This document shows positions 1 to 5,424 of a stretch of 10,421 bases of DNA, one piece after another. Under the pieces are notes generated by a model. The model was not told where the DNA came from, did no database searches, and was given only the letters and a program-made list of their open reading frames with translations. The stretch's first letter is position 1. Every line of letters starts with the position of its first letter. The stretch comes from Nitrospirota bacterium (GTDB lineage: Bacteria > Nitrospirota > UBA9217). Location of the stretch: positions 1-10,421 of the forward strand of contig JAFNGD010000169.1 of assembly GCA_017885365.1 (NCBI GenBank), in the 5' to 3' direction. The translations under genes and the position numbers were made by a program.

Positions 1-1
1 C

Positions 2-40
2 GCTCGCTAACCCCGTAGCAAGCTGCGGGGAATGCTCGCT
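2..40. repeat. REP-like palindrome flanked by short direct repeats
   Basis: CCCCGTAGC (11-19) and GCTGCGGGG (22-30) form a 9-bp hairpin stem with one G-T wobble and only AA between the arms. The hairpin is bracketed by direct copies of GCTCGCT at 2-8 and 34-40. Compact GC-rich hairpins of this kind are typical of dispersed REP elements in bacterial intergenic regions. No transposase is visible in the window. Only one copy is present here, so its repeat status is an inference. Confidence 0.45.
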
Positions 41-180
41 CCTGGATTCTACCGGAAGGGAGGGGATTTCTCAAGCAGGGAATCGACCTGTGGCACAGAA
101 TGCATCATCTGTTCCTCAGCGTCACGAGAGGCGGCAGCACTGGCGCCTCGTCCCTTGGACACGAACTTACCATGCCAGAA

Positions 181-212
181 ACGGAAGAAGCCCGGCGTAT
201 ACGCTGCCGGGC
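181..212 (-). terminator. Probable terminator of the Fe-S operon
   Basis: GCCCGGC (190-196) and GCCGGGC (206-212) form a perfect 7-bp GC stem about 30 bases past the tusA-like stop codon. Read on the minus strand, the stem is followed by TTCTTCCG. That is pyrimidine-rich but a poor uridine tract, so this is a weak intrinsic terminator or a 3'-end stabilising hairpin. Confidence 0.5.
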
Positions 213-242
213 ACTGTTTCGAGCTCCCTCCTGCGAAGCACG

Positions 243-485
243 CTACCTTTTCCTGACGAAGACCCGGTATTCGCCGCCGGCCTTGACCAGGCCAAGATAC
301 TCGTTGCCGGTCATCGTGCACCAGGCCGGCATATCTTTCTCGATGCCGTCGTCGTCTGACTGGACCTCGAGGACCTGTCCCGGCTGCATCTCCTGAATCT
401 TGTTGGCCGTCTTGAAGATGGGCATGGGGCAGGAAAGTCCTACGCAGTCCAGCACCAGGTCCGGTTTGATATCCTTGACGTCCAT
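243..485 (-). CDS. TusA-family sulfur carrier / sulfurtransferase
   Basis: This is an 80-residue protein of the TusA/SirA fold, at the family's usual size. The signature CPMP sits at residues 19-22, so Cys19 is the expected persulfide-carrying cysteine. Two further cysteines are Cys14 and Cys56, the latter in a PAWC segment followed by TGNEYLG, which I associate with anaerobe-type TusA paralogues. TusA proteins are small cytoplasmic carriers that take persulfide sulfur from a cysteine desulfurase or rhodanese and pass it to tRNA thiolation, molybdenum cofactor or sulfur-oxidation enzymes. It is the last gene of the operon, starting 8 bases after the iscU stop, and a GGAG overlaps that stop codon. 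Its position beside an iscS-like gene suggests it exchanges sulfur with this cluster. The acceptor cannot be told from sequence. Confidence 0.9.
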   Translation of the reverse strand: MDVKDIKPDLVLDCVGLSCPMPIFKTANKIQEMQPGQVLEVQSDDDGIEKDMPAWCTMTGNEYLGLVKAGGEYRVFVRKR

Positions 486-493
486 GGCGTCCG

Positions 494-922
494 CTACTCC
501 ATCGAGTGTTCGTGGCCGGCTTCCGCCGGCATCTTCACCGGAGAGGCCATGCCCTTCTTCTTATAGTAGTCGTCCAGGGCGGACTTCAGCGCCTCCTCGG
601 CCAGAACCGAGCAATGCATCTTCACCTTCGGCAAGCCGCCGAGCGCCTCAGCGACCGCGGCGTTCGAGATCTTGAGCGCCTCGTCGATCGTCTTGCCCTT
701 CACCAGGTCCGTGACCATGCTGCTGGTCGCGATGGCAGCGCCACACCCGAAGGTCTTGAACTTCGCGTCCGTGATGACGTTGTTGTCCACCTTGATATAG
801 AGCCGCATCACGTCGCCGCACACCGGATTGCCGACGGTGCCCACGCCGTCGGCGTTCTCGATCTCGCCGACATTATGGGGCTGTGCAAAGTGCTCCATCA
901 CTTTTGAGCTGTACTGTTCCAT
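494..922 (-). CDS. iscU: Fe-S cluster scaffold protein IscU (NifU N-terminal type)
   Basis: This 142-residue scaffold builds [2Fe-2S] clusters from iron and sulfur and passes them to target proteins. The cluster ligands of the family are all present: Cys35 and Asp37 in a CGD motif, Cys60 in a GCGAA segment, and His103-Cys104. The E. coli IscU motif LPPVK, recognised by the HscA chaperone, reads LPKVK here (residues 97-101). No hscA or hscB is in the window, so handover may be chaperone-independent. About 15 residues at the C-terminus (after KKKG) are charged and extend past the usual end. The ATG has a strong AGGAGGG site at 927-933, which overlaps the iscS stop 10 bases upstream. It is the third gene of the operon. 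The N-terminal fold alone is present, without the NifU C-terminal domain. Confidence 0.95.
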   Translation of the reverse strand: MEQYSSKVMEHFAQPHNVGEIENADGVGTVGNPVCGDVMRLYIKVDNNVITDAKFKTFGCGAAIATSSMVTDLVKGKTIDEALKISNAAVAEALGGLPKVKMHCSVLAEEALKSALDDYYKKKGMASPVKMPAEAGHEHSME

Positions 923-932
923 AGGTCCCTCC

Positions 933-2117
933 TCAGGTCTTCTTCCTGTTCTTGATCATGTCCTCATAGAGCGGGGACATCTCCCGCAGCCTCTGCACAA
1001 TGGGGGGAAGCTTCTCGAGGACATAGTCCACGTCCTCGGCGCTGGTGCCCATGCCGATCGTCAGGAGCAGCGTGCCGTTCGCGGCCGCTGCGTCCGTTCC
1101 GATGCAGGAGAGCACATGCGATGATTTCAGGGAACGCGACGTGCAGGCCGATCCGCTCGATACATAGATGCCTTCCATGTTCAGGAACAGGAGCATGGAC
1201 TCCCCTTCGACGAACAGGAAGGACACGTTGACATTGTGCGGCAGCCGGCGGGTAGGATGACCGTTCACGATCATATCGGATATCCTGCCCTGGAGCCCCG
1301 AGAGCAGCTTGTCGCGCAACGGCGTCAGATAACTGCCGCGGTTGGCGATCTCGGCCTGGGCGATCTCCGACGCCTTGCCCAATCCGACGATGGCGGGGAC
1401 GTTCTCGGTGCCGCCCCGCCTGCCGTCCTCCTGGACACCACCCTCGATCTGCGGCTTGATCCGCACTCCTTTGCTCACGAACAGCGCCGCCGCGCCCTTG
1501 GGACCGTAGAACTGGTGGCCGGAGAGCGACAGAGCATCGACCCCCAGGGCCTTCACATCTACGGGCACCCAGCCCACGGATGCCACGGCGTCGGTGTGGA
1601 ACAGGACGCCCCGTTCCCGCGTGATCTTCCCGATCTCCTCGATCGGCTGGAGCGTCCCGATCTCGTTGTTCGCGTGCATGATCGAGACCAGTATCGTTTC
1701 CTTTGTTATGGCCTTCGCGACATCGGCGGGATCGATGAGACCCTCTTTGTCCGGCGCGATTGCGGTGACCTTGAAACCGGCCTTTTCAAGCGTCTTCACG
1801 GGATGGAGCACGGAAAAATGCTCCACCTGGGAAACGATGATATGGTTTCCCTTCTGGCTGTTGGCCTGTGCAAGCCCTTTGACAGCAAAGTTGTTCGACT
1901 CCGTGCCGCTCGAGGTGAAGAACACCTCTTCCGGCTTTGCGCCGATGAGCACAGCGGTCTTCGCCCGGGCATCCTCCACGGCGTTCTTGGCCTCGCGGCC
2001 CATGTCGTGCAGGTTGGAGGGGTTGCCGAACTTCGCGGTGAAGTAGGGCATCATTGCCTCGACAACCTTGGGGTGCGCAGGCGTGGTCGCCGCGTGGTCC
2101 AGGTAGACCTTTCTCAT
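933..2117 (-). CDS. iscS: Cysteine desulfurase (IscS/NifS-like) lacking the PLP lysine
   Basis: This is a 394-residue class V aminotransferase-fold protein, normal in length for IscS/NifS. It has the N-terminal LDHAATTP motif, a phosphate-binding SGTES segment (70-74), His100, Asp176 and the mobile-loop cysteine Cys325 in SSGSACTS. Canonical enzymes use PLP to take sulfur from cysteine as a persulfide on that cysteine and give it to IscU or TusA, both encoded just downstream. The PLP-binding lysine of the SGHK-x-YGPKG motif is glutamine (Gln202, codon CAG). Ala179 replaces the E. coli Gln183 equivalent, and Met356 replaces the Arg354 equivalent. Standard catalysis is therefore doubtful. I chose the ATG at 2117 because MRKVYLDH is the family start. 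A TTG at 2123 would overlap the iscR stop by four bases. Confidence 0.92.
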   Translation of the reverse strand: MRKVYLDHAATTPAHPKVVEAMMPYFTAKFGNPSNLHDMGREAKNAVEDARAKTAVLIGAKPEEVFFTSSGTESNNFAVKGLAQANSQKGNHIIVSQVEHFSVLHPVKTLEKAGFKVTAIAPDKEGLIDPADVAKAITKETILVSIMHANNEIGTLQPIEEIGKITRERGVLFHTDAVASVGWVPVDVKALGVDALSLSGHQFYGPKGAAALFVSKGVRIKPQIEGGVQEDGRRGGTENVPAIVGLGKASEIAQAEIANRGSYLTPLRDKLLSGLQGRISDMIVNGHPTRRLPHNVNVSFLFVEGESMLLFLNMEGIYVSSGSACTSRSLKSSHVLSCIGTDAAAANGTLLLTIGMGTSAEDVDYVLEKLPPIVQRLREMSPLYEDMIKNRKKT

Positions 2118-2119
2118 GG

Positions 2120-2596
2120 TCAACAGACCCCCTTTCCGGTCACTGCGGTCTTTTTCCTTGGGGCCGGATGCTCCCGGTCCTTGCCGGGGTACTGGCGAAG
2201 AAGCTGCTCAAAGGTGATGCTGTCCAGCGCCTCTTCGATCTTTTCGCCCACCCTGCTCCAGACCATCCGGGCGACACAATCGTCTGCCTGGTAACAGCCG
2301 CCGGCAACACCGGGCTCAAGGCAGTGCGAAAGCGCGATCGGGCCTTCCAGCGCCCTCACCACATCGCCGATCGTGAGGTCTGCCGGTTTTCTCGCCAGCT
2401 CATAACCACCGTGGGGCCCGCGCACGCCCTCGATGATGCCGGCCTTGCCGAGCCGGTGGAGGATCTGCTCCAGATAGGAAAGCGATATCTGCTGCCGTCC
2501 GGCGATCTCCCTGATCGCGAGCGGCCCCTTGCCGTAGTTGCAGGCTATCTCGAACAGGGCGCGTACACCGTATTTTCCTTTTGTCGAAAGTTTCAT
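2120..2596 (-). CDS. iscR: Rrf2-family Fe-S regulator, IscR-like
   Basis: This 158-residue winged-helix repressor opens the operon it probably controls. The helix-turn-helix region aligns with E. coli IscR without gaps from residue 1 to at least 44 and keeps Glu43 (YLEQ), the residue that in E. coli tunes apo-protein DNA recognition. The wing segment VRGPHGGY is also kept. Three cysteines, Cys92, Cys101 and Cys107, can bind a [2Fe-2S] cluster, spaced C-x8-C-x5-C instead of C-x5-C-x5-C as in E. coli. The position of the fourth E. coli ligand, His107, is Arg110. The ATG has an AGGA seven bases upstream. The family senses Fe-S supply: with cluster bound it represses its own operon, and loss of cluster relieves repression. 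The C-terminus is basic and ends in Cys. Confidence 0.9.
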   Translation of the reverse strand: MKLSTKGKYGVRALFEIACNYGKGPLAIREIAGRQQISLSYLEQILHRLGKAGIIEGVRGPHGGYELARKPADLTIGDVVRALEGPIALSHCLEPGVAGGCYQADDCVARMVWSRVGEKIEEALDSITFEQLLRQYPGKDREHPAPRKKTAVTGKGVC

Positions 2597-2607
2597 GGAA
2601 GCATCCT

Positions 2608-2632
2608 ATGCGGGACCCTTACCGTCCCGTAT
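2608..2632. promoter_or_regulatory. Second GAC-N7-GTC palindrome in the iscR leader
   Basis: ATGCGGGAC (2608-2616) and GTCCCGTAT (2624-2632) are inverted copies with one mismatch, 7 bases apart. The arm spacing and GAC/GTC core are the same as in the operator 14 bases further upstream. It agrees with the E. coli type-1 IscR consensus at about 17 of 25 positions. It lies at or just after the predicted transcription start, between promoter and iscR. It could be a second regulator site or an RNA hairpin in the leader. Confidence 0.4.
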
Positions 2633-2638
2633 GATCTT

Positions 2639-2667
2639 ACGATAACAAACTTGACCATTTCTGTCAA
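2639..2667 (-). promoter_or_regulatory. Sigma-70-type promoter of the iscR operon
   Basis: On the minus strand, TTGACA (2662-2667) is followed after 17 bases by TATCGT (2639-2644), a perfect -35 and a 4/6 -10 element at ideal spacing. Transcription would start near 2631-2633 and give a leader of about 36 bases before the iscR ATG. The -35 lies inside the IscR-like palindrome. Confidence 0.65.
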
Positions 2668-2671
2668 GTAT
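2647..2671. promoter_or_regulatory. Type-1-like IscR operator overlapping the -35 box
   Basis: The arms ACTTGAC (2649-2655) and GTCAAGT (2663-2669) are perfect inverted copies 7 bases apart. Against the E. coli type-1 IscR consensus (ATA-S-YY-GAC-TRWWWYA-GTC-RR-S-TAT) I count 22 of 25 matches; the mismatches are at site positions 2, 10 and 16. One arm covers the -35 hexamer of the iscR promoter, so occupancy should block transcription of the Fe-S operon. The site also lies about 80 bases upstream of the divergent DUF151 gene. Confidence 0.65.
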
Positions 2672-2751
2672 TATTCCGGGAACGCCGGCGGATGAACGGG
2701 CTTTACTACGACGGGGTACTGTGGTATGGTTATGCTGAGGTGGGTGCGGAC

Positions 2752-3207
2752 ATGTGGATACAAATGAACGTGAACACAGTCCTGTTCGACAGCAAGAACA
2801 GCAGCTATATCGTCGTCCTGAAGGACGAGACGGGCAAGAAGCTCCTGCCCATCTGGATCGGAGCGGCGGAAGGGAACTCCATAGCCCTGGCCATGAGCAA
2901 TATGAAGGCCGGCCGGCCGCTCACCCATGACCTGATCACCAGCATCTTCGACCGGCTCGAGATCGAGATCGCCCGCGTGGTGGTGAGCGACCTCATCGAC
3001 AACACGTTCTATGCTTCCCTCTATCTCCTTCACAACAACAAGGAGTTCCACATCGATTCCCGCCCCAGCGACGCCATCGGCATCGCGATCCGGGTCGGGG
3101 CGCCCATCTTCGTCCAGGATGAGGTCCTTGCCAAGCAGGACCAGTCAACGCTCGATAACTGGATGAAGAACCTCGAGGAAGGCGGCGGCACGGAGCATAG
3201 CGCGTAA
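2752..3207 (+). CDS. Bifunctional nuclease domain protein (DUF151)
   Basis: This is a 151-residue single-domain protein of the bifunctional nuclease (BFN/DUF151) family. It has the usual landmarks: LPIWIGAAEGNSIAL (32-46), RPLTHDL (55-61) and SRPSDAIGIAIR (103-114). Family members are widespread in bacteria and plants; a plant member was reported to have RNase and DNase activity, but the bacterial role is poorly known. The tail (about 125-151) is acidic and probably disordered. The ATG at 2752 is preferred to one at 2692 because it follows a GAGGTGG site nine bases upstream and gives the family's normal N-terminus. It is transcribed away from iscR, sharing the 155-base regulatory region, and is a lone gene facing ubiX. 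Confidence 0.88.
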   Translation: MWIQMNVNTVLFDSKNSSYIVVLKDETGKKLLPIWIGAAEGNSIALAMSNMKAGRPLTHDLITSIFDRLEIEIARVVVSDLIDNTFYASLYLLHNNKEFHIDSRPSDAIGIAIRVGAPIFVQDEVLAKQDQSTLDNWMKNLEEGGGTEHSA

Positions 3208-3214
3208 GAACATC

Positions 3215-3322
3215 GGTTCAAGGTTCAAGGTTCATGGTCTAACGTTCAAAGTGCAAGGTGTGAAGCCAGGCACCTCGATCAGTCAGTATCCCTCCACTAC
3301 CCTTGAACGTTCAACCTTGCAC
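3215..3322. repeat. GGTTCAA-type heptad repeats between convergent genes
   Basis: Three tandem 7-base units, GGTTCAA, GGTTCAA and GGTTCAT, occupy 3215-3235. They are followed by AACGTTCAA (3241-3249) and GTGCAAGG (3251-3258). The right end carries the same words inverted: TTGAACGTTCAA (3303-3314, a perfect 12-base palindrome) and CCTTGCAC (3315-3322). GTGCAAGG and CCTTGCAC are exact complements, so hairpins can form on either strand. Lying between two converging stop codons, it may act as a two-way transcription stop. The words look like a dispersed low-complexity repeat family. Confidence 0.55.
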
Positions 3323-3334
3323 ATTTAACCGCCT

Positions 3335-3934
3335 TTACACCCCCCACCTCGGCGACAGGTCGTTCTCCACACCCAGCGCGTCCAACACCCTTCCGGCGAT
3401 GAAATCGATCATGTCCTGCAGTTTCTTGGGATGGTGATAGAACGCCGGCATGGCCGGGATGATGTGGCAGCCGGTCTCGGACAGGGCAAGCAGGTTCCGG
3501 AGATGGATCGTGGAGAGCGGCGTTTCCCGCGGCACGATGATAAGCTTTCGCTTCTCCTTGATGGTCACGTCCGCGGCTCGTTCGATGAGGTTTGAAGCAA
3601 AGCCGTTCGCGATGGACGACAAGGCCTTCATGGAGCACGGGATCACCACCATCCCGTCCACCCGAGCCGAGCCGCTGGCGATGGGCGCATACATGTTGTC
3701 CTCGTCGAAGTACCGCAGCTGCCCCTCCTTCGCCGCCAGGTGTTTCTCCAGGGCGAACTGGATGTCCGTCTCCGATCCTTTCAGCATCAACCCCGTCTCG
3801 TCGTTCAGAATGTGCAGGCCATCACCCGAGATGGTGAGGTAGACAGTGTGCCCGCCCTTGATGAGGGTCTCGAGGACCCGCATGCCGTAGGGTGCCCCAC
3901 TGGCACCGGTGATCGCGATGGTATAGACTGCCAT
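3335..3934 (-). CDS. ubiX: Flavin prenyltransferase UbiX
   Basis: This 199-residue enzyme joins a dimethylallyl group to FMN to make prenylated FMN, the cofactor of UbiD-type decarboxylases. GASG (10-13) is the flavin-binding loop. Residues matching the Pseudomonas UbiX catalytic set appear at a constant offset of three: Ser12, Glu46, Arg119, Lys126, Arg136, Tyr166 and Arg182. The PCSMKALSSIA block (99-109) and RETPLS (136-141) are family signatures. The ATG at 3934 follows an AGGA site six bases upstream and gives the standard MAVYTIAITG start; a longer frame upstream would run into the MFS gene. It starts 29 bases after that gene and probably shares its transcript. No UbiD is in the window, so the client (ubiquinone, futalosine-type menaquinone or aromatic acid pathway) is unknown. 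Confidence 0.95.
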   Translation of the reverse strand: MAVYTIAITGASGAPYGMRVLETLIKGGHTVYLTISGDGLHILNDETGLMLKGSETDIQFALEKHLAAKEGQLRYFDEDNMYAPIASGSARVDGMVVIPCSMKALSSIANGFASNLIERAADVTIKEKRKLIIVPRETPLSTIHLRNLLALSETGCHIIPAMPAFYHHPKKLQDMIDFIAGRVLDALGVENDLSPRWGV

Positions 3935-3963
3935 GATCCTTCCTTTCCGGAGTTTCTTCCCCG

Positions 3964-5178
3964 TTATACGTTGTTCTGTGGTTGTTTTACGCTCAAGGCC
4001 GCCAGCATCACGCTTGACAGAAGCGCGAGGCCGGCGCCCATACCGAATGCAGAAGCAGCACCGAACCGTTCCCATACGAGGCCGAACAGCAGCGACGCCG
4101 GAAGCGCGCCCAAACCGACTGCCAGATGGTATAGGCCGAAGGCCGAGCCCCGGAGATGGGCCGGCGCGAGATCGGCGACCAGCGCCTTTTCCACGCCCTC
4201 GGTCAGGCCGAAATAGATGCCGTAGACCGCGAAGAGCGCCCAGGCATGCCAGTTTTGATCAGCGAAGGCAAACCCGCCGTACACCAAAGCGTATACCATC
4301 CACCCGGCAACGATGACCTTCTTGCGGCCCAGCCGGTCCGACATCATGCCGCCGGGTACCGAGACCGCCATCTTGACCACATGGAGCACCACCCAGATGG
4401 CCGGCAGGAGCGTGATCGGCACTCCGAGGGCCTGGGCGCGCAGGAGCAGGAACGCGTCCGTGGAGTTCCCCAGGGTGAAGACCAGGATGATTGCCAAATA
4501 CTTCCGGAAATCAGCCGGCATCTCAGCCCAGGCCGACCGCACGTTGAACCCGCTTCCCCCCGTGTGCACGACGACCTCCCGCTCTCTCAATCCCGCGAGC
4601 AGGAGGAGGACCGCCAGGGTACCGGGGATGAACGACAGCAGGAAGACCGTGGCAATGCGGTCGTGAAACACGAGAAGCAGCCCTGTGGCAAGGAGCGGCC
4701 CGATAATGGCGCCGCCATGGTCCATGGCACGGTGGAATCCATAGGCCGTGCCGCGAAACTCGGGCGGCGTGGAATCTGCGATCATGGCATCGCGCGGCGA
4801 GGTCCTGAGCCCCTTGCCCACGCGGTCAGAGAAGCGGAGCGCCAGCACCTGCACCCACGACCCGGCAAGGGCGATGAGCGGCCGGATGATGTTGGAGATC
4901 GTGTACCCGGCCACCACCCAGCCCTTGCGGCGTCTCACCCGGTCGGAGAGGTAGCCGGAGAAGAGCTTCAGGAACGATGCCGTGGACTCGGCGATGCCCT
5001 CGATCACGCCCAGGGCCGCCGGCCCCGCGCCAAGCACCGAGGTGAGGAACACGGGGAGCAGCGGATAGATCATCTCGGAGGCCGCATCGTTCAGGAGGCT
5101 GACAAAGCCCAGGACGACCTCATTCCGCGTGAGGCCCCGGCGCCAGCCGGGCGGGGATGGGAGGGGCGGTTCGGTCAT
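3964..5178 (-). CDS. Major facilitator superfamily transporter
   Basis: This is a 404-residue inner-membrane protein with the length and hydrophobic pattern of a 12-helix MFS carrier. The MFS loop motif between helices 2 and 3 is seen as GYLSDRVRRRKG (75-86) and repeats in the second half as GGMMSDRLGRKK. The N-terminal segment GLTRNEVVLGFVSLLNDAASEMIYPLLPVFL is typical of the MJ1317-like branch of uncharacterised efflux-type carriers; that assignment is from memory. The substrate cannot be inferred. The start at 5178 is a choice: it gives a short cytoplasmic tail before helix 1, but no clear Shine-Dalgarno precedes it, and the frame stays open to 5295. It is the first gene of a pair with ubiX, and divergent from the aminotransferase gene. 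Confidence 0.88.
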   Translation of the reverse strand: MTEPPLPSPPGWRRGLTRNEVVLGFVSLLNDAASEMIYPLLPVFLTSVLGAGPAALGVIEGIAESTASFLKLFSGYLSDRVRRRKGWVVAGYTISNIIRPLIALAGSWVQVLALRFSDRVGKGLRTSPRDAMIADSTPPEFRGTAYGFHRAMDHGGAIIGPLLATGLLLVFHDRIATVFLLSFIPGTLAVLLLLAGLREREVVVHTGGSGFNVRSAWAEMPADFRKYLAIILVFTLGNSTDAFLLLRAQALGVPITLLPAIWVVLHVVKMAVSVPGGMMSDRLGRKKVIVAGWMVYALVYGGFAFADQNWHAWALFAVYGIYFGLTEGVEKALVADLAPAHLRGSAFGLYHLAVGLGALPASLLFGLVWERFGAASAFGMGAGLALLSSVMLAALSVKQPQNNV

Positions 5179-5349
5179 GCAGGGGACTTTAACCGATTCG
5201 ACGCGAATTTGCAAGGGCACAGCCTGACAACTTGCTCCGGGTGAGCCAAGAAATACCGAGGTATGCATCGCGGGCCTATGCTCCATCATGAGCATTCTTC
5301 AGCAACTAGGAGATCAGCGATAGCGCCATGCCGGGCGTTGAGAAACCAT

Positions 5350-5378
5350 TTGACTTTGACGCCCCGCTATGATAAAAA
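5350..5378 (+). promoter_or_regulatory. Possible promoter of the aminotransferase gene
   Basis: TTGACT (5350-5355) and TAAAAA (5373-5378) are 17 bases apart in the AT-rich part of the 246-base divergent spacer, about 47 bases before the ATG. The -10 match is only 4/6, and overlapping words such as TATGAT (5368-5373) have worse spacing. No clear promoter for the divergent MFS gene was found. Confidence 0.3.
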
Positions 5379-5424
5379 CGGAGAAATTTCAAACTATTCC
5401 GTAGTAAGAAAGGGTCTTGCCACA

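Noticed and set aside
1236..2294. Long plus-strand open frame of 352 codons
   Set aside because: It is antisense to the iscS-like and iscR genes, shows no family motif, and is rich in Arg, His and Gly as expected of the reverse of GC-rich coding DNA.
2651..2674. Plus-strand promoter TTGACC / TATTAT for the DUF151 gene
   Set aside because: The spacing is only 12 bases. The TTGACC is better explained as one arm of the IscR-like palindrome, whose minus-strand TTGACA has a correctly spaced -10.
3935..4075. N-terminal extension of UbiX
   Set aside because: It would overlap the end of the MFS gene; the ATG at 3934 has a good ribosome site and the standard start of the family.
4156..5244. Plus-strand open frame of 362 codons
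   Set aside because: It mirrors the MFS transporter gene, which has clear transmembrane and MFS motifs; the plus-strand product is a hydrophilic shadow.
5179..5295. N-terminal extension of the MFS transporter
   Set aside because: It has no hydrophobic or family features and lies in the divergent promoter region. The 5178 start lacks a clear ribosome site, so some doubt remains.
5263..5424. N-terminal extension of the aminotransferase
   Set aside because: It has no family similarity, includes the likely promoter, and the internal ATG at 5425 gives the normal family length.
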